Of a stretch of DNA of 64,000 bases, positions 61,668 to 64,000 are shown in pieces. Within the stretch, counting starts at the first letter, position 1; each line of letters starts with the position of its first letter. This stretch comes from Megachile rotundata (lineage: Eukaryota > Arthropoda > Insecta > Hymenoptera > Megachilidae), in assembly GCF_050947335.1 (NCBI RefSeq), contig NC_134995.1:11756501-11820500 (forward strand). The letters are read 5' to 3'. The notes beneath the pieces were generated by a model. The model did not search any database. It worked only from the letters and a program-made list of their open reading frames with translations, and was not told the DNA's origin. Position numbers and translations under genes: made by a program.

Positions 61668-63487
61668 CTGTAGTGGTATAAATATTCAAATGTTATTTTA
61701 ACTTTCTGTACATTTAAAATATATTATAATTAAGGTGGGGGGCAAGTTTATATGAAATTAAAAATTTTGTTTCAAGTTGTACTAAAACACATATTCACAA
61801 ATTTATTTATTACAATAAAGTTTAGGCGCCTTGGACATGTATAGCATATGCTATAACATCTGCAATTTCAAAATACAATCTAAAAATATACTATCCTTTA
61901 CATACATCCTAGAATATATTCTAATTATTTTTCTAACAATTGTGCTAATTCTTAAATAGATAAAAATTACATTAAAATTACTATTCATAATTAGAACAAT
62001 GTTAATACATAATTGTGTTCTCTGATTTCTGGAGATAATTGATTTGCATTTGTAATACATCAAAAGTAGGTATTATAATTATTTTGAATGTACATATTAT
62101 TGACAAGAATTTACAATATTATTTACAAACTATATTTCTATTACCGAAATTCGGTTCTTCTGTGTGTACATTGATTTAAGTATGTAGATTTGTCATGGGG
62201 TGTTATCATGTTTATATTGTTTGCTTAAACATTATTAGACAAACAGTGAAGAAATATAAAATTGACATATTGATATTTTAAAAAATAAACCATCATGTAC
62301 ATTTACTTAGAATATTCTAATCAGAGCTAAATAAAATAATTAAATTAATTTATTTTTTTATAAGTACTTTAAGTATAACTGAACAAATTTCCAATTCATA
62401 AATTTTCATTATAAATTCTATTTTTCTTTAGCTCTGACACTAACATACAAAGACAGTCATTACAACACTGATAATAGGAACTTAATGCAATTCAAGCACA
62501 TTTACTACTTCCTATCTAATATGATACTCTTGGCACAAATTGAATTTAATAAACAATATTGATATTTTTCATGATATCAACCTGTATATTACTACCATTT
62601 AATTTTTTTTAGGCTACTTTGGCAAGATTTACTATATGAACTATATCTTAAGTAATTACAGTTACATTTTTACATTACAACTTTTTACAAGTTTATAATT
62701 TAAATTATTTTCTCTTTCTATACATTATTACAAATCATAAAAATACTTTTTATATAGTAAATTGTCTAAAATAATGAAATTTTGCATTCCATTATATTTA
62801 AAAATCATTACACTAGAATCGCTTTAGTTACAACAAAATATTATTTAATCATTTTCCAATAATTTGTCTGTTGTAATTATAAACAAATGTTGATAGTATA
62901 TCTTAAAAATTATAACCAGAAATATAAAGTGGAACACAGTATAATAAAAAATATCATATAAAACTAAGATGAAATTTATCTAACAAGAATATTGTATCAT
63001 ACATGAATTGTGCTAATCACTGGTAGTCACTGTGTAAATGTATCAATTTTATAATACATTAAACTTAACTAAATTAATACAGAGTTAAAGGCCGCGTTTT
63101 ATCTTAGACTCTTTCCAGATGCAGATACGTGATACTAATACAATTATATAAATTATTTATTGCTATCATCAAATTATACCTTAATTGTGAAGTACTTAAC
63201 TAAAAGTAATGTAAGTAACAGTACCCATGGATCTAACAAAAGTATAATTATAAAAAATATTTGTGCTGGTTAACACCCAGAGTATTACTTTCTCAAACAA
63301 GTCAGTCTCTAACAATTTAAATTTCAATGTATTATACAGTTCCTTAATTTAACCTACAACAAATCACTACAACATTTAGAATGAATTTTTACTTCTCGTT
63401 GTTACTTGTATCTGAGCATTAAATTGAATTAATTTCAAAATACATATATCAAATTTACTAAATGTTACATTACATTTTTAATTATCT
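61668..63487. other. AT-rich region between leucyl aminopeptidase and COP1
   Basis: Should hold the COP1 3' UTR and the missing 5' exon(s) and promoter of the aminopeptidase. I searched the minus strand for an aminopeptidase-like N-terminus and found none; only short AT-rich frames occur. Confidence 0.5.
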
Positions 63488-64000
63488 TCAAACAAGTTCT
63501 AATATTTTAATAATTCCTTGAGAATTTGCAGCTACCACAACATTGGACATTTGTTTCCAACAAACTGCAGACACAAATTCATTCAGATCCTCTTCTCTTC
63601 GTTCTTGTGTTTCTAATATACTTCGAACAGCATCAAATTTATAAGAGAATAATTGCTTTGTAAGTCCTTTGTAATATATATATAGTGCATTATTTTCTGA
63701 TCCACATACTACATAATCACCATCAGTAGCAAGACCAACAAAATTTTTTTCATTAACATGCCCAACAAATGAACGCAAACAATGTGGATTGTTAATGTTC
63801 CACATTTTTAATTGTGAATCAGTGCTTGCAGACACTATTTCTTCTTTATTAATGAATTTAACATATGAGACAGCCTTGCGATGACCTTTAAAAATACATA
63901 GTGCTTCCTTCATATTACGCAAATCATAGTAATGGACACAATGATCTGCAGATCCAAATGCTAAGTGACAAGAACTACGTGGATTAAATTTTACACAACA
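63488..64000 (-). CDS. COP1: E3 ubiquitin ligase COP1, C-terminal WD40 part (runs off the right edge)
   Basis: COP1 is a RING, coiled-coil and WD40 ubiquitin ligase that recruits substrates such as transcription factors through its WD40 propeller. Only the last 170 codons are in the window, one open exon on the minus strand reading to the edge. The stretch covers the last WD40 blades: LAFGSADHCVHYYDLRN, FKGHRKAVSYVKF, STDSQLKMWNI, then NFVGLATDGDYVVCGSENN, and ends in NSQGIIKILELV, all hallmark COP1 sequence. The remaining exons must lie to the right of base 64000. Confidence 0.95.
   Translation of the reverse strand, partial: CCVKFNPRSSCHLAFGSADHCVHYYDLRNMKEALCIFKGHRKAVSYVKFINKEEIVSASTDSQLKMWNINNPHCLRSFVGHVNEKNFVGLATDGDYVVCGSENNALYIYYKGLTKQLFSYKFDAVRSILETQERREEDLNEFVSAVCWKQMSNVVVAANSQGIIKILELV

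Noticed and set aside
1..64000. CRISPR arrays, rRNA, tRNA genes or complete transposons
   Set aside because: None seen: no regularly spaced repeats, no tRNA B-box with cloverleaf, and no ORF resembling a transposase or reverse transcriptase.

Overview
The window is nuclear DNA from an insect, most likely a hymenopteran and probably a bee. The genes have many short introns with GT-AG ends, introns and spacers are very AT-rich, the proteins are insect-type (paired CLIP-domain proteases, Vha55-like V-ATPase subunit B), and the spacers of the left part carry many CpGs while many gene bodies on the right carry few. The species call is inference; intron-exon models were built by hand from splice sites and reading phase.

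Left part (1-24.4 kb) is gene-poor. A PP1 glycogen-targeting subunit (CBM21 plus RVxF motif) lies at 8.7-10.2 kb behind about 8.7 kb of non-coding DNA with nine CACGTG E-boxes, an NRF-1-type palindrome and a CGATA/DRE cluster. An 8.5 kb spacer follows, with microsatellites, a strong orphan TATA box and patches of a degenerate 8-bp-period repeat. Two tandem CLIP-domain serine proteases (18.8-24.3 kb) share one exon plan; the second has lost its zymogen activation site.

Right part (24.8-64 kb) is gene-dense: beta-sarcoglycan (+), ILF2/NF45 (-), a 1,870-residue unrecognised Lys/Cys-rich protein (+), RalBP1 (+), V-ATPase subunit B (-), two tandem acetyl-CoA hydrolase/CoA-transferase paralogues (+), TAB1 (-), an unrecognised Arg/Pro-rich locus (+), Mediator subunit MED28 (+), an M17 leucyl aminopeptidase (-, N-terminal exon not found) and the C-terminal part of the E3 ligase COP1 (-, running off the right edge).

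The most interesting signals are a possible stop-codon readthrough extension of MED28 (TGA-C followed in frame by a 66-codon GC-rich RGG/Pro/Ala ORF), the non-activatable-looking protease, a Lys in place of the arginine finger of the RalBP1 RhoGAP domain, two E-boxes one helical turn apart beside V-ATPase B, and a dispersed 8-bp-period AANTT repeat confined, as far as I could see, to the left 25 kb.
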